A stretch of 64,000 nucleotides of DNA from Rummeliibacillus pycnus_A (GTDB taxonomy: Bacteria > Bacillota > Bacilli > Bacillales_A > Planococcaceae), in NCBI RefSeq assembly GCF_044359855.1, contig NZ_CP132291.1:310001-374000 (forward strand), read 5' to 3'. The position numbers and the translations under genes are program-made. Positions 27,707-36,368 of this stretch are shown here, piece by piece. The notes below the pieces were generated by a model. The model ran no database searches. It was given only the letters and a program-made list of their open reading frames with translations, and was not told the origin of the DNA. Within the stretch, counting starts at the first letter, position 1. Each line of letters starts with the position of its first letter.

Positions 27707-28264
27707 ATGGGAAAAGTAAAATTACTATTTATACTAACATTTTTACTTTTGATGTCCACAGGTTGTTCTGATCAAGAGGATAAAGAGCAAAATGGTGTTG
27801 AAGATGCAAAAACTTTTCTAAATGCATACTACAATGTATCATATGAAGAAAGTATTAAAATAATGGATAAGGTAACCAATCCATTAGCTGAACAAGTAAA
27901 AGACAATAAAGAAGAAAATCCAACAGCAGATGTACATTATAGAGTAGGTGAACTTTACCCTAAATCATTTGAATCCTTCTTCACCAAAGAGGGGTATAAT
28001 AGAGCATTAAAGAACGGTATGTTTAGTTTACTACCACAATTAGCCATTAAGAAACATGCTAACTATAAATTAGAGTCATTAAAACAAATCTCTTACGAAG
28101 GAAAAGAGGGGTATTCAGAATTTAAGTATGAAGCAAAGGTAAGCGAAATAATAAAAGGAAAGTCAAAAGAGTATACAGATAATGTTCAATTCTACATGGT
28201 AGAGGATAAAGGTAAATGGAAGATGAGCAATCTACGTATCTTAGATTCAGAATACATGAAATAA
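27707..28264 (+). CDS. Putative lipoprotein
   Basis: A 185-residue lipoprotein with signal LLFILTFLLLMSTGC (Cys about residue 20) and a mature domain holding EDAKTFLNAYYNVSYEE, KEGYNRALKNGMFSLLP and LESLKQISYEGKEG. The order (helix with aromatic residues, LES/LEN strand, KxY strands) echoes the lipoproteins at 8972 and 22796, which suggests one diverged family; the final WKMSNLRI resembles DUF4878/SnoaL-like ends. AGGAGG before the ATG. Terminator at 28296. Confidence 0.75.
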   Translation: MGKVKLLFILTFLLLMSTGCSDQEDKEQNGVEDAKTFLNAYYNVSYEESIKIMDKVTNPLAEQVKDNKEENPTADVHYRVGELYPKSFESFFTKEGYNRALKNGMFSLLPQLAIKKHANYKLESLKQISYEGKEGYSEFKYEAKVSEIIKGKSKEYTDNVQFYMVEDKGKWKMSNLRILDSEYMK

Positions 28265-28295
28265 CCTAACTCAACTCCAAATAAAATAAGTGTGA

Positions 28296-28330
28296 GCAAC
28301 TAGAAAAATTAATCTAGTTGCTTATTTTTA
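28296..28330 (+). terminator. Rho-independent terminator
   Basis: GCAACTAGA (28296-28304) and TCTAGTTGC (28313-28321), then TTATTTTTA. Confidence 0.75.
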
Positions 28331-28539
28331 TATTCAAACGGATAATCTATGAATCGACCTTTCTTAACAATATATAATAATTGTGGTATAATTAGGAATC
28401 GCCTGAATACTAACAATTCTACTAGATTTAGCTGTTTCATACTACAAGAAATAAATAATAGCAGTAATTCAAGTAACAGAAATGAATTAATTTAATAACT
28501 AGCAAGACACTAAATAAAAACGAAAAGGGGTAATTTCAA

Positions 28540-29082
28540 ATGAAATTAAAAACGTTCTTAATTTTCGCTTTAACTGCCTTACTAGCAATTACAACTTTAG
28601 CAACGGTACAAGCAAATGCCAAATCGAAATATGTTGAATACGAGTACAAGTACAAAACAGATTCAGCATACACGATAAACGAAATGAAGAAATCCAAAGA
28701 TTACACTATAGCTGATGAATCTTCTAACCCTAAGTATGAGAAGAATCAGCTGAAAATGAATAAGAGTCTTTATGGTTTCACGTATGTTAAGTTAAAAAAG
28801 AACCAAACAGTAACTTTACAAGATACAAAGGTATCGATTAAAGATGGTTATTTCGTCACTGCAAATCAAAGCAAGAAAATCAACAAAACAATGAAAAACA
28901 CAAGTACTAAATACATCAACGGAAAAATCGTACCGAAGGTTATCAAAGTAGTTGATGGGGTTCTCTATTATGAAGGTAAGAAATTAACTGGTTCAATGTC
29001 GCATAAATGTGTAAAGAACAAAGAATTGATTCTCCACTTCCATGAGGGTAAAGTAATAGACGTGCAAGAAACATATTACTAA
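28540..29082 (+). CDS. Exported lysine-rich protein, unknown
   Basis: A 180-residue secreted protein. The signal peptide (LKTFLIFALTALLAITTLA) ends with a cut near QANA-KSK (about residue 28). The mature part is basic, with alternating Lys and aromatic residues and no known motif; a Cys and a His pair occur near MSHKCVKN. AAAGGGG lies before the ATG. Single gene with a terminator at 29148. Confidence 0.65.
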   Translation: MKLKTFLIFALTALLAITTLATVQANAKSKYVEYEYKYKTDSAYTINEMKKSKDYTIADESSNPKYEKNQLKMNKSLYGFTYVKLKKNQTVTLQDTKVSIKDGYFVTANQSKKINKTMKNTSTKYINGKIVPKVIKVVDGVLYYEGKKLTGSMSHKCVKNKELILHFHEGKVIDVQETYY

Positions 29083-29147
29083 TAAGTTTATTGGTAGTGT
29101 TTACCGGCGTATATATAATTGCTTTTTATGGGTTTAATGAACCTTAA

Positions 29148-29187
29148 AAGAACCACAGTTTATAAAACTGTGGTTCTTCATTTTTTA
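29148..29187 (+). terminator. Rho-independent terminator
   Basis: AAGAACCACAGTTT (29148-29161) pairs with AAACTGTGGTTCTT (29165-29178), 14 bp, then a T-run. Confidence 0.85.
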
Positions 29188-29280
29188 CTTCTACTTGAAT
29201 CAATTTCATAATAAATTTTATCTCTAAAACAGCCATTAAAAAAATGAATGTATATATGAATGTATATATAAAGTTAATAT

Positions 29281-29574
29281 CTAAAGCGAAAAACTTAAAA
29301 GAAACGCCCATAAGATCACAATTATTAAAAAGATAAAAATTACAATTATACCTGAATATCTAATGATGGCCTTCTTTTCTTTGTTTTTCAGTCCAAGAAT
29401 TCCAAATATAAAACTGGCAAGCCAACAAATTAATCCTAAAATTGCGACACTAATTGTTGCAATGGCCCTCTCTTTGCTCAAATCACCGTATACATTCCCA
29501 AGATATTGACTAATGCATAACAAAATTATTCCTACAAGACTCAACACTAAAGAATAAAAGCTATGATTCTTCAA
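29281..29574 (-). CDS. Small membrane protein, unknown
   Basis: A 97-residue protein with three hydrophobic segments; KNKEKKAIIRYSG forms the loop before the last. The start is TTG 29574 after AAAGGAG. The overall plan resembles the protein at 14362, but I see no clear sequence relationship. Single gene facing the terminator at 29148, which can also serve it. Confidence 0.6.
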   Translation of the reverse strand: MKNHSFYSLVLSLVGIILLCISQYLGNVYGDLSKERAIATISVAILGLICWLASFIFGILGLKNKEKKAIIRYSGIIVIFIFLIIVILWAFLLSFSL

Positions 29575-29652
29575 AAAAATTCTCCTTTCTTTATAGCATA
29601 TTGTTAGTAGCTTGAATGTTGAAAGGATTTTTAGAAAAACTAATAGTATTTA

Positions 29653-29697
29653 TAATTATATTTTACAATTATTACAAATAATTGTAAAATATAATTA
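29653..29697. repeat. 21-bp perfect inverted repeat
   Basis: Left arm 29653-29673, spacer ACA, right arm 29677-29697, every base paired; the core reads TACAATTATT and AATAATTGTA. It lies between divergent genes (29574 and 29899). No T-run follows, so it is more likely a protein-binding site or cruciform than a terminator. The rest of the gap 29575-29898 shows no gene. Confidence 0.7.
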
Positions 29698-29898
29698 AGT
29701 TTAAAAAGCAAAATATTTTTTATTGGCCATTAGACCCTAAGTACGTCCTTTAAAGAATAATGTAGTACGTTGGGGCATTCCTAAACTGCAGAGCTTTTCA
29801 GAAAGAATAATAATCTTTGCTGCATTCAAAGTTGTAAGAAAATTGTTAAAATTATTTATGGATTTGATTAAAACAAATCAAAAGGAGAGGACTCACTC

Positions 29899-30435
29899 TT
29901 GATTGAACAGGAATATTTAAAAGCTGTGGGAACTAGGTTTTTGGAAATGAAAAAATTAGGTGATAAGACTTTTCAGCGACTAACTAATATGGATATTCAT
30001 TGGATTCCATCCGAAGGATCTAATAGTATAGCTATTATTGTTAAACATGTGAGTGGAAATATGATTTCAAGGTGGACTGATTTTCTGACAACCGATGGGG
30101 AGAAACAAAGTAGAAATAGAGATGCTGAATTCTTGGATACCATTTCTTCGGTTGAAGAATTAATTAATGTTTGGAGTAAAGGGTGGACTATACTTTTTAA
30201 AGCCTTAAATTCACTAAAAGCTGAGGATTTATTAAAAAGCATTTACATTCGCGGAGAAAAACATAGTGTAATTGAGGCAATAGAACGACAAGTCGCTCAC
30301 TATTCTTATCATGTTGGTCAAATTGTATATATTGGCAAGCAAGTAAAAGGAAAAGAATGGGATAGCCTTAGTATTCCAGTAGGTAAATCAGATGAATTTT
30401 TACGAGAAATGATCAACAAGCATAAGCAATCGTAA
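29899..30435 (+). CDS. DUF1572 (DinB-like) protein
   Basis: A 178-residue soluble four-helix protein of the DinB superfamily, DUF1572 branch. Metal-binding candidates are His in IVKHVSGNM (about 50), and His residues in VAHYSYHVGQIVYIGK (about 136-142). The TTG start follows AAAGGAGAGG. DinB-like proteins are often thiol-dependent metalloenzymes; this one is uncharacterised. Confidence 0.8.
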   Translation: MIEQEYLKAVGTRFLEMKKLGDKTFQRLTNMDIHWIPSEGSNSIAIIVKHVSGNMISRWTDFLTTDGEKQSRNRDAEFLDTISSVEELINVWSKGWTILFKALNSLKAEDLLKSIYIRGEKHSVIEAIERQVAHYSYHVGQIVYIGKQVKGKEWDSLSIPVGKSDEFLREMINKHKQS

Positions 30436-30532
30436 GGAGAAGCCGGAATATAAAATAAAAGAGCTAATAAATGAGATAGAAAAAGCAACTTAAAGATCTT
30501 AACTTTACTTAATAGAAAAAAGAGGAGTTTTT

Positions 30533-30760
30533 ATGGAGAAATTACTTAAAAAAAGTACATTATATGGGTTTGTCATAGGTTTAGGGATAGCAATTATATT
30601 TGTTAATTACAAAGAAATTAGAGATTTGGGTAATGGAGGTATAGAAATTGCTTATTTGCCTCTTAGTGAGTATATAATCTCTGTTTTGAGATATGGGGTA
30701 ATAGCATCTTTTGTTGGCGTACTATGTGGATGGATTATTTATTTAAACCAGAAAAAATAG
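30533..30760 (+). CDS. Small membrane protein
   Basis: 75 residues with two hydrophobic helices (about 8-26 and 46-68) and a short charged loop IREIRDLGNGG-like between them. AGAGGAG before the ATG. It follows the DUF1572 gene by 97 bases. Family not recognised. Confidence 0.6.
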   Translation: MEKLLKKSTLYGFVIGLGIAIIFVNYKEIRDLGNGGIEIAYLPLSEYIISVLRYGVIASFVGVLCGWIIYLNQKK

Positions 30761-30831
30761 AGCATTTTTTAATTAAAGGGAAATTAGATTTAGAAATTAT
30801 AAGAATAAAACCTAATTATTGTCGTATTCGA

Positions 30832-31284
30832 TTAGTCTAAAGGATTATCATCCGCAAGCTCATCGCTGTTTGTAGCTCCATCCCAACCATCGAATTCACC
30901 ATTTAATACTGCTTCTTTTTTTGCTGTACGAGTGAAATTTGCCTCTAAAAATTTTCCGTTTAAATCATAAAAGACGGATTTTTTTACAATCATTCGCTTA
31001 TCTTCATATACAGAAGCAAAAAAGTATAAAACTTGTCCTCTATAGTCAGTAGGTAAAGAGAGAAGTGCATACCTTCCTAGTTTCTTTTGTATAACATCTA
31101 AATCGCTTCCATTAACTTTTTCACGTATATTTAAGGTTGCATTTTTGTACTCTTTATAAACATGTTCCTTTTGAGGAAGGGAAGAGTAAAATTCATCTAC
31201 AGATTTTTCCTTTGCATTTACAATTGAAGAGATGTTCAAACAAGCAAAAAATATTAACAATATTAAATATAGCTTGTGCTTCAA
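30832..31284 (-). CDS. Secreted protein, paralogue of 50120-50569
   Basis: A 150-residue exported protein. The signal peptide LILLIFFACLNISSIVNA is cut near residue 22; the mature part begins KEKSVDEFYSSLPQ and has HVYKEYKNATLNIREKV and VLYFFASVYEDKRMIVKK. The protein encoded at 50120 has the same blocks in the same order, so the two form a paralogous pair. The TTG at 31284, behind AAAGGAAGTGA, is preferred to the ATG at 31311, which lies before that box. Role unknown. Confidence 0.7.
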   Translation of the reverse strand: MKHKLYLILLIFFACLNISSIVNAKEKSVDEFYSSLPQKEHVYKEYKNATLNIREKVNGSDLDVIQKKLGRYALLSLPTDYRGQVLYFFASVYEDKRMIVKKSVFYDLNGKFLEANFTRTAKKEAVLNGEFDGWDGATNSDELADDNPLD

Positions 31285-31469
31285 GATATTCACTTCCTTT
31301 TGATTATTCAATTTCTAATTTTATAATGCCTTACTAATAAGAATTCATGCATCTATAGAAGAGGATAAATTATGTCAATCCTGAAAATGCAGCAACATAT
31401 TTCATTTTTTATCTGAGAGAACAAGAGAATAGTATAAAAGATATAAAAACTTCAAAGGGGCTGGATTTT

Positions 31470-31922
31470 ATTAAAAGAATAAAAATAGTGTCTATAAGTA
31501 TTTTGTATACATTAAATCTATTATTATTTGGATGTTCTACAGAGGATAAAACAAGTTGGACAGTATCACCAACTTTTAAATATGATCATAAGACAATGTA
31601 TGGAACAGAAGGAACGTTTGGAATTGTTAAGGCAAATGGAGAAAAAAATGAACCAGAATTTCCAACTAAACAAGGTCGATTATATGATATCTATTTTCTA
31701 GATTCTTCTAAAGGAGTTCACGAAAATGATGGGAAAAAATATAAAATGACCGCTACCCATCAAGATAGTACAGAAACAGTAACTCTCTATGAATGGGACA
31801 TCTGGAGTAATAAGAGTGGAGCAAAATTCGGCTTTGATAAAGAGGGACTATGGAAAATAGACGTTACTATAGATGATAAGCCTATTACGAATTTCATAAT
31901 AAAGGCAGAAGAGCTTAAATAA
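31470..31922 (+). CDS. Putative lipoprotein with an apparent ATT start
   Basis: A 150-residue lipoprotein. From ATT 31470 the N-terminus would read MKRIKIVSISILYTLNLLL-FGC, a textbook lipoprotein signal with basic head, hydrophobic core and lipobox. The AAAGGGG box (31454-31460) is nine bases before this ATT. The first conventional start, GTG 31488, would remove the basic head and has no box. The mature part has an FIIKAEE end and looks like a small beta-rich domain. It is followed closely by the GNAT gene at 31990. Confidence 0.65.
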   Translation: MKRIKIVSISILYTLNLLLFGCSTEDKTSWTVSPTFKYDHKTMYGTEGTFGIVKANGEKNEPEFPTKQGRLYDIYFLDSSKGVHENDGKKYKMTATHQDSTETVTLYEWDIWSNKSGAKFGFDKEGLWKIDVTIDDKPITNFIIKAEELK

Positions 31923-31989
31923 TTTGATATATTATCTAAATACTAGAATTTTGAAATTTAGAAGTAATAATAAAAAGGTGGGAAAAGAA

Positions 31990-32511
31990 ATGGAAATCTT
32001 ATTAGAAAGACTAAATATTGGAGATGCTGAAAACTTATTTAACTTTGAAAGTGAAAACAAAGATTTTTTTGAAAAATCAGTACCTTCAAGAGGTGACGAT
32101 TATTATAATTATGGAGTATTTTTGGATAGATTGAATTCATTATTAGATGAACAAACAAAAGGAATATCATATTATTATTTAATTAAAGATACGAAAGGGT
32201 CCATTCTTGGAAGGATTAATGTTGTTGATATTGAACAATCAAAAGGCCATGGATATCTTGGATATAGAGTTGGCCAATCGAATAATGGAAAAGGAGTCGC
32301 GAGCAAAGCCTTAAAGTTACTTAAAGAGATAATTCTTGATGAAGGAATTGCAAATCAGTTATCTGCAAAAACTACTATTAATAATCTAGGTTCCCAAAAG
32401 GTCTTAGAAAAGAATGGTTTTAATCTTGTAAACAAAAATGATGAATCAACAGTAATGATTAATGGACAAAGTTTTAATTTTATTCATTATTATTGGGAAG
32501 TTCATAATTAG
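31990..32511 (+). CDS. GNAT acetyltransferase, RimJ/RimL-like
   Basis: A 173-residue GNAT of the ribosomal-protein-acetyltransferase-like type: LGYRVGQSNNGKGVASKAL (acetyl-CoA loop NNGKGVA, about residue 100) and NLGSQKVLEKNGFN. It may modify a protein N-terminus or a small amine. The start ATG 31990 lies eight bases after AAAAAGGTGG. A longer frame to 31924 lacks a box. Confidence 0.82.
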   Translation: MEILLERLNIGDAENLFNFESENKDFFEKSVPSRGDDYYNYGVFLDRLNSLLDEQTKGISYYYLIKDTKGSILGRINVVDIEQSKGHGYLGYRVGQSNNGKGVASKALKLLKEIILDEGIANQLSAKTTINNLGSQKVLEKNGFNLVNKNDESTVMINGQSFNFIHYYWEVHN

Positions 32512-32556
32512 TATACTAAAATGAGAGTTTTTTTGAATTAGTAGATAATTTTCTGA

Positions 32557-32679
32557 GAAGACCTAGTAGTGCAAGATGGAAACAACATAACAGCAAGAGG
32601 CCGTGGGTTTGTTAGATTTAGGAGTTGTTTTGGGAAAGCATTAAACCTTGAATTTGATGAAAGATGGTATAAAGAATAA
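32557..32679 (+). pseudogene. C-terminal gene fragment, unidentified
   Basis: After a stop at 32554-32556 an open run reads EDLVVQDGNNITARGRGF, then FRSCFGKALNLEFDERWYKE and stop 32677-32679. The ordered sequence looks like the end of a real protein, but there is no start or ribosome binding site. Parent family not recognised. Confidence 0.35.
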
Positions 32680-32717
32680 TATAATAAGCTCTATAACTAA
32701 TTAGTTTTAATTTTTCA

Positions 32718-32864
32718 GTGAGTGCGTCAGCTGAAGAACCTCTTAAAGCAGCCGTTATTCGAGATCATCAACTATGGATAAAAGAAGGAGAAAAAGAAAG
32801 ACAACTGAAGGTAGGGAGCAATGTCTCATCTCCAAAGTGGGAGGGTATAAGTAATGTTCCGTAA
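32718..32864 (+). pseudogene. N-terminal fragment of an exported protein
   Basis: The frame runs from about 32697 through a short hydrophobic stretch ending SVSASAEEPLKAAVIRDHQL, then WIKEGEKERQL and WEGISNVP to stop 32862-32864. This looks like the end of a signal peptide and the first beta-propeller-like strand of a secreted protein; the signal start and the rest are missing. Relic. Confidence 0.4.
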
Positions 32865-32893
32865 ATCACAACATATAGAAAGAAGGATCAACA

Positions 32894-33793
32894 TTGATCA
32901 ACATGAAGAAATACATAGGGGAAATACTTCTATTAATAACTGCTATTATATGGGGAAGCGGATATATTGGGATGGAAATAGGGCTTGAACATCTAACGGT
33001 ATTCCAAATAATGGCGGGGCGTTTTTTAGTTGCGACCATCTTATTAAGTTTAATTTTCTGGAAGAAATTAAAGTTGATAAGTAAATCGGTTTTATGGAAA
33101 GGAGCAATACTTGGAGGAATTCTATTTATTGCATTTACCGTGCAAACAATGGGGCTAGTCTATACAACACCATCAAAAAATGCATTTTTAACAGCAATTA
33201 ATGTAATTATCGTACCTGTTATTGCCTATATTATCTATAAAAGAAAATTTGATCGTTTTGAAATACTAGCGGCTGTGTTGGCTGTTGTAGGGATTGGTTT
33301 TTTATCATTACAAGGCTCAATGACGATTAATATTGGGGATTTCTTATCTATGGTGAGTGCAATAGGATTTGCTTTTGATATTTTTTATACAAATGTGTTT
33401 GTGAAAACGGAAGATGCATTAGCATTAACAATTGTTCAATTATTAACCGCTTCGATATTAAGTATCTCAGCGGTCATACTATTAGGAGAGGTACCAACAA
33501 CTATATCAACAGAAGAAATATCTATCATATTTTACTTAGGCGTATTTTGTACTACCATTGCATACGTTTGCCAAAACATCGGAATGCAGTATGCTAACCC
33601 AACAAAATCAGCTCTTCTTTTATCAACAGAGGCACTTTTTGGGACAATTTTCTCTGTCATGATCCTACATGAAATTTTAACGGGACGTATGATAATAGGT
33701 GGCATTTTAATTTTAGTGGCGATACTTGTTGCTGAATTAAAGCCGAGATTTAGACATCAAAAGAGTCTAGAAGGTAAAGTGCATGGCCAATGA
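32894..33793 (+). CDS. EamA/DMT superfamily transporter
   Basis: A 299-residue membrane protein with ten helices in two EamA repeats (about 5-140 and 150-285). Typical motifs are IIWGSGYIGMEIGLEHL at the start and GAAL-like TKSALLLSTEALFG before the last helices. Exports amino acids or other metabolites; substrate unknown. TTG 32894 sits seven bases after AGAAGGA, ATG 32903 is the alternative. Confidence 0.87.
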   Translation: MINMKKYIGEILLLITAIIWGSGYIGMEIGLEHLTVFQIMAGRFLVATILLSLIFWKKLKLISKSVLWKGAILGGILFIAFTVQTMGLVYTTPSKNAFLTAINVIIVPVIAYIIYKRKFDRFEILAAVLAVVGIGFLSLQGSMTINIGDFLSMVSAIGFAFDIFYTNVFVKTEDALALTIVQLLTASILSISAVILLGEVPTTISTEEISIIFYLGVFCTTIAYVCQNIGMQYANPTKSALLLSTEALFGTIFSVMILHEILTGRMIIGGILILVAILVAELKPRFRHQKSLEGKVHGQ

Positions 33794-33900
33794 ATACAAA
33801 CCAACTAAAAGTAAAATGGGATGATATGTAAGCTAGTTTCAGTTAAAGCAGGAGCAAGACAATTTAAAAAGGAATAGTTCATCTCACCTCTATAGGTTTC

Positions 33901-34008
33901 TTGTTTTATATATGTAAATACTGGAATGAAGAATGTGAAAAGGACTTATACGAAAGAAGCAGGCAAAAATATTTGGATGAAGCGTATTATAAAAATCATG
34001 ATAGATAA
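33901..34008 (+). pseudogene. Possible small gene or relic
   Basis: A TTG-started frame of 35 codons: a short hydrophobic start, then YWNEECEKDLYERSRQKYLD and a stop at 34006-34008. Weak AGG upstream. It could be the end of a lost membrane protein. Confidence 0.25.
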
Positions 34009-34087
34009 CGATTCATCAGAAAAAGGCTGTTATGGTGTAATTACGTAATCAAAACTAAATGTATATTTGTTTCATTAAAATTAAAAG

Positions 34088-34129
34088 ACGCTTCAAATCC
34101 TTTAATATAAGGGGTTTGGGGCGTTTTTT
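34088..34129 (+). terminator. Rho-independent terminator
   Basis: ACGCTTCAAATCC pairs with GGGGTTTGGGGCGT with wobble pairs, then six T. Confidence 0.65.
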
Positions 34130-34393
34130 GTTAAGTATTAGAAAGGTATATATGAATTCATAATAATCCATTGTTTTTTTCAAAATTAACATCAAATCCT
34201 ATACGAAAGGTTCCTGTAAAGGTAGAGGAATCAATAAGTTTTGAAATGGAGCAAGTGACTTTATGGTTGGTTTATATAAATAGATTGAATATACAAGTCC
34301 TATATGGGAAAAGATTTCTGAAAGAGATTATTTACCAAAAATATTTGAATAGTATTCACTTTAGTTTATTGACTAATAAAAAGGAGTAAAATT

Positions 34394-35245
34394 ATGTCAT
34401 TTATTGCACAAAAAAAAGATGTGCCTATTTATTTTGAGGTAGTATGCGTAATTCTCGGAACATTAATTTCAGCATTCGCTTTGAACATGATTATTATTCC
34501 AGCAGGACTTCTATCAGGTGGAGTAACAGGGATTTCTCAAATTATTAAACATTTTATTCCCATAAATGTAGGGTATTTTTATTTTATATTAAATATACCA
34601 CTCATGATTTTGGGATATAAATTTCTAGGGAAAAAATTCAGTATTTATACTATACTTTCCATTACATTAGTCTCTGTTTTCCTTGTTTTTATTCCTATTC
34701 GACCCATCTTAACAAATAATATCTTACTTTCAGCTATTTTCGGAGGTGTGATTAACATGATTGGGAGTGCCATTGTCCTTCGTTTCGGCGGTTCGCAGGG
34801 TGGCTTAGATATACCTTCAAGAATCATTGCTAAATATAAAAATATTTCGGTTGGAAAAATAAACTTAATGATTAATATCGTGATTGTTACGATTTCTGGG
34901 TTTATATTTGGGAGTGAAATCGCCTTATATACTATTATTTCGATGACATTTTCTATGAAAACATCTGATCTTATTTTAAACCACGTTAATCGTATTACTT
35001 TATTGATTATTACAGATAAAGGAGACGAAGTAGCAGAATTAATAACCCATGATATACATCGTGGTACTACCTCTTGGCAAGCTAGTGGTGGTTATACCCA
35101 TAAAGAAAAAACCGTTTTATTTTGTGTTATTGTTAAAGGAGAGTTGGCTCAATTAAAAAATATTGTAAAGAAGGCTGATCCACATGCTTTTGTCAGTGTT
35201 ATTACAACGCAAAACGTCATTGGTCGTTTCCATCAGATTTGGTGA
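34394..35245 (+). CDS. YitT family membrane protein (DUF2179)
   Basis: A 283-residue protein with five or six membrane helices in the first 175 residues (PAGLLSGGVTGISQIIKH and FGGSQGGLDIPSRIIAKY are family hallmarks) and a cytoplasmic DUF2179 domain at about 200-280 (HRGTTSWQASGGYTHKEK). Function of the family unknown. AAAGGAG before the ATG. Typical full length. Confidence 0.92.
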   Translation: MSFIAQKKDVPIYFEVVCVILGTLISAFALNMIIIPAGLLSGGVTGISQIIKHFIPINVGYFYFILNIPLMILGYKFLGKKFSIYTILSITLVSVFLVFIPIRPILTNNILLSAIFGGVINMIGSAIVLRFGGSQGGLDIPSRIIAKYKNISVGKINLMINIVIVTISGFIFGSEIALYTIISMTFSMKTSDLILNHVNRITLLIITDKGDEVAELITHDIHRGTTSWQASGGYTHKEKTVLFCVIVKGELAQLKNIVKKADPHAFVSVITTQNVIGRFHQIW

Positions 35246-35331
35246 AGGATAACCTTTTATTTTTAAATTATTTGTGTATAATGTTGAAGTGTACTAAAAA
35301 ATTATAATTATTGTTTATGAACTGGAAAATT

Positions 35332-35479
35332 GTAGATAGGGTTCCGCTATTTATATAGGACTGAGACCGAGGTCTACATCTTTTACGAATGTAAAAGGCA
35401 CCTATTGACATAAAAGGTCCGAGGGGAAAGGTTCAGCGTATTTGTTATGCGTTGAAATCTTTCCCCTCGGACTTTTTTT
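35332..35479 (+). promoter_or_regulatory. ykkC-class riboswitch with terminator, upstream of NUDIX gene
   Basis: P1 is GTAGAT (35332-35337) with GTCTAC (35372-35377). The conserved pieces of ykkC RNAs follow in order: AGGGTTCCGCT, GGACTGAGACCGAG, a CTTTTAC-gaat-GTAAAAG hairpin, then ATAAAAGGTCCGAGGGGA. The last piece is also the left arm of a strong terminator (35417-35430 with 35459-35472, then seven T), so ligand binding should favour read-through. Of the ykkC subtypes, 2c, which senses nucleoside diphosphates, is the one known before NUDIX hydrolases; that fits here. A TATAAT at 35277-35282 may be its promoter. Confidence 0.8.
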
Positions 35480-35501
35480 ATTTTTAAGGAGGATTTATAG
35501 G

Positions 35502-35942
35502 ATGAAAAAAATTGATGAATTAGGCGCTGGTATTGCTGTTATTATTTTTAATGAGGAAAAACAAGTTTTATTACAGAAAAGAGCGGATGTTGGGTTATGG
35601 GGTATTCCTTCAGGACATATAGAAATAGGGGAAACCGTTTCTGAAGCAGCAATTAGGGAAATAAAAGAGGAAACCAATTTAGATATTAAGATTAAAAAAC
35701 TAATTGGTGTATACTCTGATCCAAATTCTCAAGTATTTGAATATCCAAATGGTCAGGTAGTACATTTTATTACAACTTGTTTCCTTGCTGAAATTACAGG
35801 TGGACTACTTAAATGTAATTTAGAGGAATCACTAGAAATAAAGTTCTTTGACCAACAAAATCTTCCTCAAGATTTATTAAAAATGCATCCTCGATGGTTA
35901 GATGATGCTCTAGCTAATCAAGAGAGGGCATTTATTCGTTAA
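35502..35942 (+). CDS. NUDIX hydrolase
   Basis: A 146-residue hydrolase of nucleoside diphosphate-linked compounds. The NUDIX box is GHIEIGETVSEAAIREIKEE, continuing TNL (Glu residues for metal binding at REIKEET), near residues 39-61. The start is ATG 35502 behind AAGGAGG; the same frame runs back into the riboswitch terminator but that is not coding. Control by the upstream riboswitch suggests the enzyme deals with an ADP- or CDP-related metabolite. Confidence 0.92.
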   Translation: MKKIDELGAGIAVIIFNEEKQVLLQKRADVGLWGIPSGHIEIGETVSEAAIREIKEETNLDIKIKKLIGVYSDPNSQVFEYPNGQVVHFITTCFLAEITGGLLKCNLEESLEIKFFDQQNLPQDLLKMHPRWLDDALANQERAFIR

Positions 35943-36061
35943 AGTGAATACATTTGAAGAAAATGTCTTTGGAGATACTTGGTTAAAAATGTATTAAGGT
36001 ATTTAAAAAGTTAATGTATAATATGGCAAATTATTGTATCATTTTATTAAGGAGGGATGAA

Positions 36062-36337
36062 ATGAGTAATACAAATAGTAAATCGATTGCATCACTCATA
36101 ATGGGCATATTATCTATATTCATACCTTTAGCAGGCCTAATTCTGGGTATTGTAGGAATTATCTTATCAAATATAAGTTTAAAAGAGATGAAGGTTTCAA
36201 GTGAAAATGGAAAAGGTTTGGCTGTATCAGGTATGGTTTGCGGTATCGTAGGAGTGTGCATTCATATTATTCTAATTGGATTTATTATTTTAGGATTTTT
36301 ATCATTTTCACTATATAATGAAACTGGAATTAAATAA
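36062..36337 (+). CDS. DUF4190 membrane protein
   Basis: A 91-residue protein with two membrane helices: SIASLIMGILSIFIPLAGLI and GMVCGIVGVCIHIILIGFII. The GLAVSGMVCGIVG stretch is typical of DUF4190. Start ATG 36062 after AAGGAGGG; an earlier in-frame start at 36014 has no box. Function unknown. Confidence 0.8.
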   Translation: MSNTNSKSIASLIMGILSIFIPLAGLILGIVGIILSNISLKEMKVSSENGKGLAVSGMVCGIVGVCIHIILIGFIILGFLSFSLYNETGIK

Positions 36338-36368
36338 AATATTATTATAGATTTTTCTACAATATAGG

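Larger units (their letters stand above)
33794..34393. other. Intergenic stretch of 600 bases
   Basis: Holds the possible relic at 33901 and the terminator at 34088. A frame at 34171-34389 lacks a ribosome binding site and any recognisable sequence. Otherwise nothing seen. Confidence 0.5.

Noticed and set aside
34171..34389. 72-codon plus-strand frame before the YitT gene
   Set aside because: No ribosome binding site and no motif; ends just before the YitT start.
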